Notes under the pieces: generated by a model
Seen by the model: the letters and a program-made list of their open reading frames with translations, nothing else
The model's database searches: none
What the model was told of the DNA's origin: nothing
Shown here: positions 23,608 to 34,264 of the stretch, one piece after another
Position numbering within the stretch: the first letter of the stretch is position 1
Layout: every line of letters starts with the position of its first letter
Position numbers and translations under genes: made by a program
Assembly (NCBI GenBank): GCA_028386065.3
Contig: JAKUCV010007488.1
Coordinates: forward strand, 1 to 64,000
Source: Turnera subulata
Lineage: Eukaryota; Streptophyta; Magnoliopsida; Malpighiales; Passifloraceae
DNA: 64,000 nucleotides
Reading direction: 5' to 3'

Positions 23608-26600
23608 CTATTTTGAACAGTTCATCTCTCGTTTAATGATCTTTACAGCTTCAGAGACTCCATCCTGCAAAATTGTAAATACGAAACAAATTACTCATAG
23701 TGTTGAGCAGCAATAGCTTTCAGTATCAGAAATCAATCAACATTGGAAAACAGGGTAAGGGTTTGGGTAAAAAGTTGACTAGTAGTGCACAAACTCGGAC
23801 ATGTATATATTGATTAAATAAAACTCCCTTGGCCTTACAAACACGTTGGAGACAATACATAAGAGTTGCTGAATTGTCACAGTCTTTACCTCACGAGAGA
23901 TTCTTTCAGCAATTTCCAGAGCTCGTTCTTTAACCTCAGGAGATAGTGCGTCTTTTAGAGCCCTCAAAAGCACATTTGCTGCAATCCTGATGCTCGAGTC
24001 GTCCAATTTATCAGGAATGAAATGATTCCTATTCAATGGTTCTGGGGCAACTCCAATCCAGTGCATCTTCTCAGCCCAGTAGAACTGATCCAGCATAAAT
24101 GGACACAATATCTGTCATATGAAATGCAAGGTAAATTGATTGAGAGATGTAGGGACATATTAGAAGTAATAGCATAGAATTAGCAACCACAACACGCTTA
24201 AGATCATGCAGATCATGAATCCCAAGATTAGTCATCTTCATTTGTAAGACAGGGTGGGAAAGTGGAAGAAGAAGAAACTGGAGGCGAAGAATCATTCATT
24301 CATCAAGAGCACATCAGCCAGTGGAAATGGCTGTGCATTCACAAACCTGAATTTGATAGATATCACTACTTGGCCGCCTACAGAGGGTAGCATATATATT
24401 AATTGCAGAACATTTTCATTTTGTCCCAATTGATAAAATTTTAAGTTTTGGCTTGCCCATGATGCGCAGGTGAAATAAAAAATTGGAGCAAAATTTTCTT
24501 TATCTACATGAGATCTACAATAATGAAGAAAGGTTTAGATTTGCAAGAGACCTGTGGGATTCCTGCATGTAGCGCCGAAGCAGTGGATCCACTAATTTAT
24601 GAACAACAGCAACACAGTGAAACACAGTTAGATCTGATACATTTTGTACACAAAAAATGTCAAGGTTAATGAAAAACACCCTACCTGCCCCCATGATGAA
24701 TGGCTGCTGAACATCTTGGGAATAGCCATTTGTATGACATCATACTGTTTTGCATGTCAAGAAGATGCCGAATAAAAATGAAAAAAAGAAGCAATTATCA
24801 GATATATTGATGTAACCAAGAAAAAGAAATTAGTTATTCCACCTAGCACTCATGCTGCAAAGCAGCCTGGTGAATGGTACTGAATATTGATAGAAGATTC
24901 AATTATTCGGTTTTACAACTTTTGAGTCACAGTTAATTTTGGATTTAAATCAGTGAAACCCATAGGAAGCATAGGAACTCGCCACCCCCAGCCCCCACCA
25001 TGCCCCAACCATGCAATACTTTTACACTGCTCTCTATGTGCCTATAGTTTTTCAAATGTTCCATTAAGAAAGTGAATCAAGAAATACACACCCAGGAAAG
25101 CAGAAGAGCCGGCCATCAAAGAGACAGACGCCCTCTTCGTTGTACTCTCTCTCAGATTGACTAGAGGTTTCAGCGCCAATAACTTTTACAGCTTCATCCA
25201 AAGGTTCGTATCCAGCAGTAAAAAGTATGAATCGATAGTTTGTGATCCCCAGGACAGTTTGGAGAACCCGAAGGAATGCACGAGGGTTCCGCAGGAAGCC
25301 CATGCTGCAGAAAGAAAAGAAACACAGTTTTAAGACTATTTAAGTAATAAAAGTAAAACCAGCCTAACGCTTAGGTCAACCTCATCTTGACTGCATTTTC
25401 AAATACTGTAGTTCCTCCTATTGACTGTTATTCCTTAACCTAATATTCCAACAGTCAATTACACTGATAATTACAACAATGGAAATATCTATTATTGATA
25501 AGGCGGAGAAACTTTGGACAAAATTATGACAGTAGCAAAACCTGCCTTCCAGCAGAACTTAGTCCTATGAAAATGGGAGGCACTGAAGCTGGAGTTCTCA
25601 AAAAATGATGTAACTTGAGATGAACTGAACATATTTCGTCTTTTGTTCTCTCATTCTGCAGAGAACAAGGTGCTGAAATTTCTCCACACTTCTTACACAA
25701 AAATTGCCATTCCATGGGGAGAAACCAAAACCCACAAACACGAACATTTGATGGCCAATAGTCTGTCAATGTGCTACCACTATTAGTAAGGCAAAGGAAT
25801 GCCCACTTCTATTGTGAGTTGCACCTAGCAATCCATGAGTGCCGTGATCACAAAATGATAATTTCGATTAATTTCAACACATTATGATCCTTGACATGAT
25901 ATAGATGATAGATGGAAAATATATTTAGTGGCTTGCTGTTACCTGGGCATTCAACAATATCTTTGCTAAATCCATACCTGGAAAACAGATGCCAATTTTT
26001 TGAGGCCAAATATAAATCAGCATGCTAACTTACAAAGAGGAACAGTAGTGAGCAAAAACTACTGAGCATATTCTACCTCTTATTTACATAATTATTTTAA
26101 CCATGCCATTTAATTACTCAGCTACTTAAACAGTAAAATCCACAAGTGACAAAATGGTCCGTTAATACTTTCACAGGAAACTCTGAAGCCTGTGGAAGTG
26201 AAACTTTAGTAGCCATTTACTACTGCAGGAGACGTGGAAAACAGCATAACCACCCATTTTCTTTTGCTTATTTGAGCTTTGATAGTTCCAGTACTGTAAA
26301 GGTTTTGTTTTAGAAAAGCATAACTTACAGCAGCAGAGGAGGTGAAGGCCAATCATGCCAAGTGGGAAGACCTGTTACTGGATCCTGGATTAAGTGAAGG
26401 TTCACCGAATTAAAATCCTAGTTTGCAACCAAAAAATAAAGTACCAAAATGCGGAAGTATGAGAAAGCATTCATTCATCAAGCAAAAACCATTAACTGTA
26501 AAAGGGCAAGAGCTCAGATTCAAATCATCACTTCTCCAGGAGCCCCAATTGTCAGTAAAGAGCAGCCACATCCAATGAGTCACATCTTTCCAGCAGACCT

Positions 26601-27884
26601 ACGTTGAACAATCAGTTGAAAGTTTGTTGACGTGTAGAAAAGAAACAAAGTAGGAGGCTGTTAATGTAAACATATCTAAACATGGTAGAAACAATCCAGA
26701 GACTGAGAAATAAATTTTACGTTTTCTACAAGTTAAAATCGCTTTTGAATCCATCAGATGGCAAGTGCCAGCCCACCTTACCAGAAGGAGCTGCTTGGAG
26801 ACATTTATACAAAAGAGGAAGCTCCATCCTGAAGTGATTCTCAAATGTTGAAGGCGCACTGGAACGGCATTGAAGACATGCGAAGAAAAAACAGAAAGAA
26901 ACTTTATTTTCAAAACATAAGTGAACTATATTCTCACAGCTGGTGAGCAAGTTCTGTAAGAACTTCCAAAAGAAATATGCAAGGCAAGGATCCTTTCCCT
27001 ACTACCTATATGGTACAACTATGCAACTATGCAACGAACTCGAAAAAGCTCCGCAAGGCTCCATCCTTCCTGGACCAAAAGGAGGAAACACAGATCATTT
27101 CATTAGTTTGACACTTCCTTCAACAATAATGAAATAGCCATAAGAGGCCCCCCTCCCCTACACACACACACACACACAAAAGGGAAAAAGAAAGAAACTA
27201 CCAGCGCAAAGAAATTGATCAGGATAAAATCACTCTCCATGCTCGGGCCCGGCCCGAAAATCTGTTCAACCGCAGAATATCATTGTTGTCTGTGTTCTCT
27301 AGTGATAGCCTTCTTCCGCAGGGAAAAATCTATCTCCTCTGGCACAATAAAGGAGACAAGTACATGTTTCACGAGTTGGAATAAACAGCAACTGACAAAT
27401 TACAAGCTAGCAGCAACAATAACACTCACATTTGAAACCAAGCCAAAGATTTGAATAGTAAGAAGAGAACCTGCAGAATCGTGATTCTCGGGAACGGAAA
27501 GAACTGGCGGCGATTCGATAGCTACGAGACCGACGTGTCGCTCTTCCAAGTGAGGAGCCAAACTCTGCGAGAAACAATCACAGTCTTATTCCGATTCTTA
27601 AGCAGAGATCGAAAAGGCAAAAAAACAAACCTCGTGAGCTGAAAGTGTGATGAGAACCACACGGTGTCGTTTCTGGTTGTCAACGGCGAAAGCAGCGGCG
27701 ATGGCCTGAGGAGAGGAAACGATTTTTTTTTAAAAAAAAAAAATTTACTTATCAAAAGCCTTATACAATAGAAATGAGCCTATGCGTTTGTGTTTTTGGT
27801 AGTTACTGCGATAGGGTAAACATCGCCTTTGGTGCCAAAAGCCATGAACGCCGCTATTGCTTTTCTGCTCTCCGTCTCCTCCAT
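23608..27884 (-). pseudogene. UGT80/sterol-glucosyltransferase-like pseudogene (unit 1 copy)
   Basis: Counterpart of the 15-exon gene at 34265-38580, with the same exon plan (for example exon 1 at 27884..27807, exon 2 at 27705..27631, exon 3 at 27564..27471, exon 15 at 23664..23608). Two disabling changes are visible. In exon 4 (27338..27202) a TGC codon of the other copy is TGA at 27282-27280. In exon 5 (27069..27006) 7 bp are missing near 27010-27030, which shifts the frame and gives an early TAG at 27021-27019. The C-terminal exons still encode the family motif (HHGGSG, HAGIPQ, CPFMLDQFYWA) cleanly. The loss is therefore recent. Confidence 0.88.
27161..27178. repeat. Short (CA)n microsatellite
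   Basis: About nine CA units in an intron of the unit 1 UGT pseudogene; the unit 2 copy has a shorter, interrupted version near 37863. Confidence 0.85.
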
Positions 27885-28199
27885 TCTCCGGCTTCGCTTG
27901 CTCACTGAAAAAAAAAAAACGGAGGGGAAGATCCCGTAGCTTTCCCGGACTGGAATTCTAACCGCGCCAAGCGAGAGAGATACTGCGTCGTTTTGGAGGA
28001 TTCGGGAAAGGCAACGAGGGCCGAAAATATTTGGGCTTTGCTTTCGGTACGAGACCATATTACTATTGGGCTGGACGGGCGTTGAGGTTGACGGTTTTCG
28101 TATATGGGCTTTGGTAATTTGAAACGCAATTGGGCTGTATGAGACAACCGTGGTCTTACAGGATTCTTGGTCAGACAATAGTCACAATACACATTAGTC

Positions 28200-28522
28200 A
28201 AATTTTTTCAGATTCTTTTTAGAAAACAATTTTTTAAAAAAATAAAATTAGCCAACCGAAATTCATTAAATCTAGTCAACTAATATTATTTTTTTTGCCT
28301 TGGTCTTATAATAAAAAAAAACATGAATGAATCCACTAATTTTGTTTTTCGAAAAATCTATAATCGATTTTTTTGGTTTTATAAAATCGACTAATTTTTG
28401 TTTGTTGTAGTCTGTAAAAACAAAAAAAAAATAATAAAGGAATCGTACTCTTCAAATAGGAAGACAAGGATGATAAATTCAAACATGATCTCACCCCGAT
28501 TTAACAATATTGTTCTTAACAT
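28200..28522. other. AT-rich spacer between UGT and BAHD in unit 1
   Basis: Contains short repeats of the kind 'cgactaatttttgttwg' and matches unit 2 at about 38880-39120. No gene seen. Confidence 0.5.
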
Positions 28523-28530
28523 GTAATGTT

Positions 28531-28661
28531 TTTTTTGGTAAAAAAAAATTTAGGTTGAGGAGAGGCTCACCCAGTCCAGGGCCAAGGCAAACCACCGGGC
28601 TCAGCTAGTGGTATTTACAGATTACCCACCAAGAGGGACGGTCGATAGGGTTCAAACTCTC
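28531..28661 (-). mobile_element. SINE-like retroposon
   Basis: A poly(T)/A-rich start at 28531-28550 marks the 3' end of a minus-strand retroposon. The other end carries an RNA polymerase III B-box-like GTTTGAACCC (minus strand, about 28648-28657). The 8-bp gtaatgtt flanks it at 28523-28530 and 28662-28669. Unit 2 has a single copy of that 8-mer with no insert (about 39938-39945), a natural empty site, so the insertion followed the duplication. Confidence 0.65.
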
Positions 28662-29128
28662 GTAATGTTAAGTTGTAATCTTAATACTATTAACTTGTCT
28701 CGGGGACTCCCCCAATACTATTAATTTGGCAGATAAGCTGTAACCAAAAAAAAAAAAAGATTGGCATAAGTTCAAGGTATGATCACATCTAGATTTGACA
28801 TATTTGATAAATTTTATCATATGGTACTCTCCAATATTATGAGTTGTAAACCACTTCCTAGATTTAACTTGGAAATAATTGCACGATGTGTATATTCAAT
28901 CCTAAATAATAAGCAACAAATTACGAAATAAAAAAAAAAATGAGGACTGTTCACAACTAATAATACTTAGTAGGGTGTGCGATTGAAAAATTTTCCACAT
29001 TAGATAATCATTAATGACAATCATTCATTGTATCATTTCTTTTTCCTTAATTGGTACCAAGATATACGAGAAATTCTATCCTGCTCGCGCACATAAATCA
29101 TAGAACATTAAGCAATAACAAACATGAT

Positions 29129-29265
29129 ACATATCCACGAAATTCAACTGTTTGTTTGGGTAGGTCTTCGGAGATATACTTTTACATACATATCCACGAA
29201 ATTCAAGTGCTTGTTTGGGTAGGTCTTATACTTTTACATACATATCCACGAAATTCAAGTCTTCA
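29129..29265 (+). repeat. Tandem repeats upstream of the first BAHD gene
   Basis: The block catatccacgaaattcaa followed by a TTTGTTTGGGTAGGTCTT segment and a TATACTTTTACATA segment occurs three times in full or in part (starts near 29129, 29188 and 29240). Unit 2 has only one copy of the catatccacgaaattcaa block near 40435. The array lies about 160-290 bp upstream of the TATA box. Confidence 0.85.
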
Positions 29266-29419
29266 AACAAACACTGGATTTAAACCACATACTAGATGCC
29301 ATATTCACTACTTGGATTACGAAAACTCCCGTTGTCCTTTGCACCACAATCAGATTTGCTTACCTTAATTAGTTTCTTAAATCTGACCAACCCTCACCAT
29401 CTTTGCAAACATGCATGAG

Positions 29420-29426
29420 TATATAA
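29420..29426 (+). promoter_or_regulatory. Probable TATA box of the first BAHD gene
   Basis: TATATAA 123 bp upstream of the ATG. The same GAGTATATAACTGTG sequence is kept in unit 2. Confidence 0.6.
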
Positions 29427-29548
29427 CTGTGGACAATCAGCCCTCAATGCACAAACCAATCTACAATTAATACACTGATTGAAGCAAAGCAATCTCTCAT
29501 CAATATTGCAAATTTAGAGTAACGAGAGAAAGAAAAGAAGAAAATACA

Positions 29549-30856
29549 ATGAGTGTGAAAGTAGAGAGTACAAAGGCAATCAAGCCAGTGTATGGAAGCA
29601 GCATCTCCCCCACCACCACGGAATGTATGCCTCTGTCTGTCTTTGACAAGTACACTTACGATGGCCATTTCGCTGTCATTTATGCATATCGAGCACCAGC
29701 ACCATCAAATGAAGTCCTCATAGCAGGCCTTGAAAAAGTCTTGGCAGAATACCGTGAGTGGGCGGGAAGATTAGTTGAGAATGAGAAAGGAGATCGTGTA
29801 ATTCTCCTAAACGATGAAGGTGTAAAGGTAGTAGAGGCAACAGTGGAGGATGCCACGATTGATGAGTTCATGCCATCAACCCCATCTCCTGTTCTGCTAA
29901 GCCTTCATCCTAGCGTAAAAGACCCGGAGGAATTGCTGCAACTTCAGTTTACAAAGTTCAAGTGTGGCTCCATGACCATAGGCGTCACAACACACCACTT
30001 TCTGGGTGATGGAGGAATTGTAAGCCAATTCTTAGTTGCATGGGGAAAAGCTAGCAGAGGAGTTGACATGGGCCCGCCCCCTTTTCATGACCGCACCATT
30101 TTCGACAATCAAGAAAAACCCAGTATCATATATGATCATGTAGGTGTGGAGTTTAAACGCAAGAAGATTACTGAAGAGGTTCCTCAGTTTAGTCATGATG
30201 TGAATGACGTTGTTTTGAAGAAAGTTCACTACCCGTTGGACTTCATCAAAGAACTGAAATCCAAGGCTTCTTCTGCTTCTCAACCTAAGCCCTATAGCAC
30301 CTTTGTGTGCTTGCTTGCTCATCTATGGAGAGCTATAACAAAGGCTCGGGGACTTGATGAGTCTATAACAACTAAGTGGCGAATCGCTGTTAATGGTCGC
30401 CGGCGAATGAATCCTCAAGTCCCTGATGAGTACTTCGGCAACTTGGTCTTGTGGGCAACCCCAACAGGTAAGGTTAAGGACCTTTTGGAAGAGCCAGTGT
30501 CATATGCAGCCAAGGTCATTCACGACGCCATTGCAAATGTGAACGACAGTTACTACAAATCCTTCATCTACTTCGCAACTCACAAGGCGGAGGAGGAAGA
30601 TCTTGTCCCCGCTGCAGATCTAAGCAAGAAGTATTACTGTCCTGATGTGCAGGTTGATAGCTGGCTGAACTTACCTTTCTATGACTTTGATTTTGGTGGA
30701 GGAAAACCTTATCTATTCATGCCATCCTATTTCCCGATGGAGGGACTAATGATACTTATACCTTCACCTGATGGTGATGGAAGTGTAGATGCAATGGTTG
30801 CTCTCTTCCGTGATCACCTGGCGCCTTTCACAGAAGTCTGTTTTCTGCTGGACTAA
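29549..30856 (+). CDS. BAHD acyltransferase, agmatine/amine hydroxycinnamoyltransferase-like (copy 1)
   Basis: Intronless ORF of 435 aa, the usual BAHD length. BAHD enzymes transfer acyl groups from CoA thioesters to alcohols or amines in the cytosol. The catalytic HxxxD is HFLGD in THHFLGDGG. The structural DFGWG motif is changed to DFGGG (DFDFGGGKPYLF). The N-terminus (VKVESTKAIKPVYG, MPLSVFDKYTYD, VIYAYRAP) resembles the clade of agmatine/putrescine/tryptamine hydroxycinnamoyltransferases, so an N-acyltransferase making phenolamides is the best guess. The substrate cannot be read from sequence. The ATG chosen is the first in frame after the leader. It has a tandem paralogue at 41254. Confidence 0.9.
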   Translation: MSVKVESTKAIKPVYGSSISPTTTECMPLSVFDKYTYDGHFAVIYAYRAPAPSNEVLIAGLEKVLAEYREWAGRLVENEKGDRVILLNDEGVKVVEATVEDATIDEFMPSTPSPVLLSLHPSVKDPEELLQLQFTKFKCGSMTIGVTTHHFLGDGGIVSQFLVAWGKASRGVDMGPPPFHDRTIFDNQEKPSIIYDHVGVEFKRKKITEEVPQFSHDVNDVVLKKVHYPLDFIKELKSKASSASQPKPYSTFVCLLAHLWRAITKARGLDESITTKWRIAVNGRRRMNPQVPDEYFGNLVLWATPTGKVKDLLEEPVSYAAKVIHDAIANVNDSYYKSFIYFATHKAEEEDLVPAADLSKKYYCPDVQVDSWLNLPFYDFDFGGGKPYLFMPSYFPMEGLMILIPSPDGDGSVDAMVALFRDHLAPFTEVCFLLD

Positions 30857-31697
30857 ATCTTGCAGACTCTTCTTTTGGATAAGCTGATTTTGATTCTTTG
30901 TTCGTGCTCTCAAGTTGTTATTCAAAAGTAGTCTAGTAAGTTTGGTTAAATCTGCTGTAATAATGGTGTTTTTTTTATTTATATTGTGGGTAGGTGGGAA
31001 TGGAGTGATAGGAAGAATTGGTTGTGGAGTTTCTTTGCCTTTTTTAATGAGTGTGGTTGTTGGGTTTATGAACAAGTTGTTCTTTCCAAAAGTATGATTC
31101 GGTCATGGTTTTTTTCAGTCTGTATTGCTACATTTGTATTGTTGTCCTTCACAAATAAGATCATATGCTACAAGGAAACTATGGAACTGCTTCACCTTTA
31201 CAATACTTTGAAGATAAACATAATGCATTATGCATGTACTTGATCCTTTGTATTTGTCTTAAATTAAATAGAATTTTTAAACCGGATCAGAGAACTGTGT
31301 ATTGGGCTTTTCGTATAAAAAAAAAAAACTGTGTATTGGGCTTATTCGATATTGTATGTAATCCATAGTACTCAATTCGGTCCATTCTCACCAAGTTGAG
31401 AGGATCAAGCATTGGCAATTAAACACGGGAATGACTTGTAGTCCATTATGTGTTCAACACTCGCACTTTTTACTGAAGAAGTGCTCATAAGTTTGAGATC
31501 TCGCTGCGCGCCCAGAAATTGTTTGAAGAAGGTAAAACGTGAAAACAAAAAGGATACGAATAACTGACTGCCTCACTTCATTAATAATTGTTGTTCTATC
31601 ATTTCTGCTGTACCAATGTGTTCTCCTTTTAAAAAGAAAATTCTTTCCCACTAGAAGAATCTGACTGTTAAAGAATAGGAAGACGCAGCTGATGATA

Positions 31698-31702
<5 letters not shown>
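30857..31702. other. 3' flank of the first BAHD gene
   Basis: 3' UTR and spacer. Patches (31480-31620) match unit 2 at about 43005-43105, marking the far end of the duplication. No gene. Confidence 0.5.

Positions 31703-31742
<40 letters not shown>
31703..31742. repeat. (TA)n microsatellite
   Basis: About 20 TA units. Confidence 0.95.
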
Positions 31743-31745
<3 letters not shown>

Positions 31746-31821
31746 AAGCTGATACCCTATGCTGACATAGGATTTTTGAGGCTTTCATTCGTTGCCATGT
31801 GGAGTATTTTTAATCATTCAG

Positions 31822-32272
31822 CTTTTGATATATGGCCATATAATTATCCAAAAGTCTTTGTACTCTAATTAAAAGTATTTTTTAAAAGTTTTCATTATAA
31901 GATTAAATGTGAACTCTTATCAGATTAAAAACCCATTAGTTGTATGTCTCCCTTTTGTTGTACGATTAAAGTCTCCACTATCTTTATACGAATCTTATTA
32001 ATAGTAAAACTCATTAGTTGTTTTATTTACTTATCAGATTAAAAACTCATTAGTTGTATGTCTCACCTTTTGACATATGGCCATATAATTATCCAAAAGT
32101 CTTTGTACTCTAATTAAAAGTATTTTTTTAAAGTTTCCATTATCGGATTAAATGTGAACTCTTATCAGATTAAAAACCCATTAGTTGTATGTTTCCCTTT
32201 TGTTGTACGATTAAAGTCTCCACTATCTTTATACGAATTTTATTAATAGTTAAACTCATTAGTTGTTTTTTA
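31822..32272 (+). repeat. Two-copy 245-bp tandem repeat
   Basis: The segment starting atatggccatataattatcc at 31830 recurs at 32075, an offset of 245 bp, with near identity through 'actcattagttgtt' about 200 bp on. A smaller motif (cttatcagattaaaaac..cattagttgtatgt) is also repeated inside each unit. No ORF. Confidence 0.85.
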
Positions 32273-32396
32273 AATAAAATACTATTCAGAAGGATTTTCC
32301 TCCTCTTAAACATTCCTGATAAGAATTCAATTGTTAAAGATCGGTAGGCCTAAATCTACTTGCCTTTAAAAAAAATTAAACCTAAATCTGATTAAC

Positions 32397-33906
32397 TGAA
32401 ACGCCCCGACCCGTATTTACCATACTCAGTAACCACGTGCCGGAACTGTAACGACCCAACCAAACAAACCCCAGCATACAGTGTATACATCAGTAATTCT
32501 AGCTCAACAGCCCAAAATATAAACATCAATAACATCACAACCGGCCCAAGGCCCAACAATAACAATAAATAGTACAGCGGAAGACTTAATAACTCACAAA
32601 GACACTGTATGCGACACATGATGCAACTATGGATCCGAGTCCTGTCCAAGGGATAACGCCGCAGCCTGTCTGGAATGCATCAAACCTGAACCACAAATAA
32701 CTCAACCTACGGGATGAAAGCCCGCAGGTGAGGGGTGAGTCCGAAGTGCTCACAACCATGGATAGACGATCAATATGCAACACTATAAGTTACTTAAGTC
32801 GAAAACACAAGCATAACAGCCAAAATAAAACAATCCAAAAGACTCGACCCAAAACTGGTCCAAGACCCAAAAAGAATTAAACAAAAATCCAATTTCCAAT
32901 TTGATCTTTCCGGGCTCCGCCACGGATAAGCTAGGGTCGTACCAGGTTATCAACCTGTTCCTGGTGCCAGATCAAAAAGAACCCGGGATCAACATCCCAA
33001 TATCAAACTCAGGGATCAACATCCCAATCAAACCGGCATCAACATACCCATCACAAGTAACCCAGATCATGGCTACCACAAAACAGTCTCAAACCATCAG
33101 GTCATACCTCTACTTATCACGTGACAATTATATTATCATTATTCAAAACTAAGTCTCAGGGATCAACATCCCTAACCAAAACACCGGGATAGACATCCCA
33201 ATCCAATACCGAGGATCGACATCCTGTTCACAATTTAATATTTAATCCATTATTCTTAATACCCAAAAAGACACAGAAATAAACATCAAAAAACTCAATG
33301 CACGGGGATAAACATCCCAAAACCCAATCATGACACTGGGATAAATATCCCGAAATCATACCACAGCAAATGCATCAACCAACAGTGCAACAATCATCAA
33401 ACACAACAACCGAGTAATATAGGCACATATCGAAGGAAATTCATCCTCACCTTAGCCGATTACTCAACTCTGAAGACAATGACCGGTCCAAAGCCGGCTC
33501 CTCGGGAAACTGCCCGATATCAAACCTATATAACAAAACACATATGCTCACATAAGAAACACATAATCGGTATGCCATGATGCCAATACTGTAAATCAAA
33601 CTTCCCGGTAAAACATCTCAATTATATTATCATAAAATTATCCTTTTATCGTATTTAAACCTTTTTCCGAGAAATAATATATCGTTCGTATATATCGTTA
33701 AAAAGATATATATATCCAAAAAATATTTAATCGAAATATTTTCATAAAATAATATACTTTTTTTTCAAAATATTAACACCGTAATTCCTAGAAATTAATA
33801 TATATATATATTCTTAATTTTCCAAGATATTTCCATAAAATATTATACTTTCCAAACTATATTTACTAAATATTATTATCTTTAGAAAACTCATTGATGT
33901 AACGTT
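32397..33906 (-). mobile_element. Gypsy LTR remnant (truncated) between the duplicated units
   Basis: The first 350 bp begin TGAAACGCCCCGACCCG and match, with divergence, the LTRs of the element at 57792-61677 (CCAACCAAA, ACAGTGTA, GGCCCAACA, CGGAAGACTTAA, GTCCTGTCCAAGGGAT, GCCCGCAGGTGAGGGGTGAG). The rest is unique and includes the GGGAT/ATCCC repeats. No second LTR or coding region is present, and no matching terminus is seen before unit 2 starts at about 33907. This is a solo or truncated LTR of a related subfamily cut at the duplication boundary. Confidence 0.7.
32985..33362. repeat. Dispersed GGGAT(N4-5)ATCCC palindromic motifs
   Basis: The quasi-palindrome gggatcaacatccc and variants (gggatagacatccc, gggataaacatccc, gggataaatatccc, aggatcgacatcct) occur about eight times, separated by 15-60 bp. 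Confidence 0.85.
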
Positions 33907-34264
33907 CATGGGATATAATTAAAGAACCCTAAATTGACAATTAGTATGGAGCCAAGGAATTGTGAGACAGAAAAACCAAAAGAAGCCCGAAAATCCGCAA
34001 TGCCCTCTGCAAGTAGACTTCTTTTCCCCATTAGTACTTGGACAAAAACTGCTTTATTTTCAGTACTTGCGTGCTACAGATTAGCAGAATAAAAGTAATC
34101 CATATGCTCGCTATGAAACATTAATTTTTGGAAAAGCTGAAACATTTTATAACCATTTGATAATCTTGAGAAAAACTACTCGCCAATTCGGCAGTATAAT
34201 GTCATTTTGCACAGTAAAACGGAAAAAAAAAAACGAATGTTTCGAGATGCTCTGCAGCTTGAGA

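Larger units (their letters stand above)
23258..31620. repeat. Tandem segmental duplication, unit 1
   Basis: From about 23258 the sequence matches 33907 onward base for base with rare differences. It covers the UGT80-like gene and its flanks, the BAHD gene, and patches of 3' flank up to about 31620 (matching about 43105). Unit 1 lacks the LINE-like and foldback insertions of unit 2 and carries its own SINE-like insertion and promoter repeats. Similarity is highest in the UGT block and falls beyond the BAHD stop codon. Confidence 0.93.

Noticed and set aside
26599..26950. Independent ORFs inside the UGT pseudogene
   Set aside because: They are exon 6 read in and out of frame with flanking introns.
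32985..33362. CRISPR-like array
   Set aside because: Irregular spacing, short palindromic motifs in a plant LTR; not a CRISPR.
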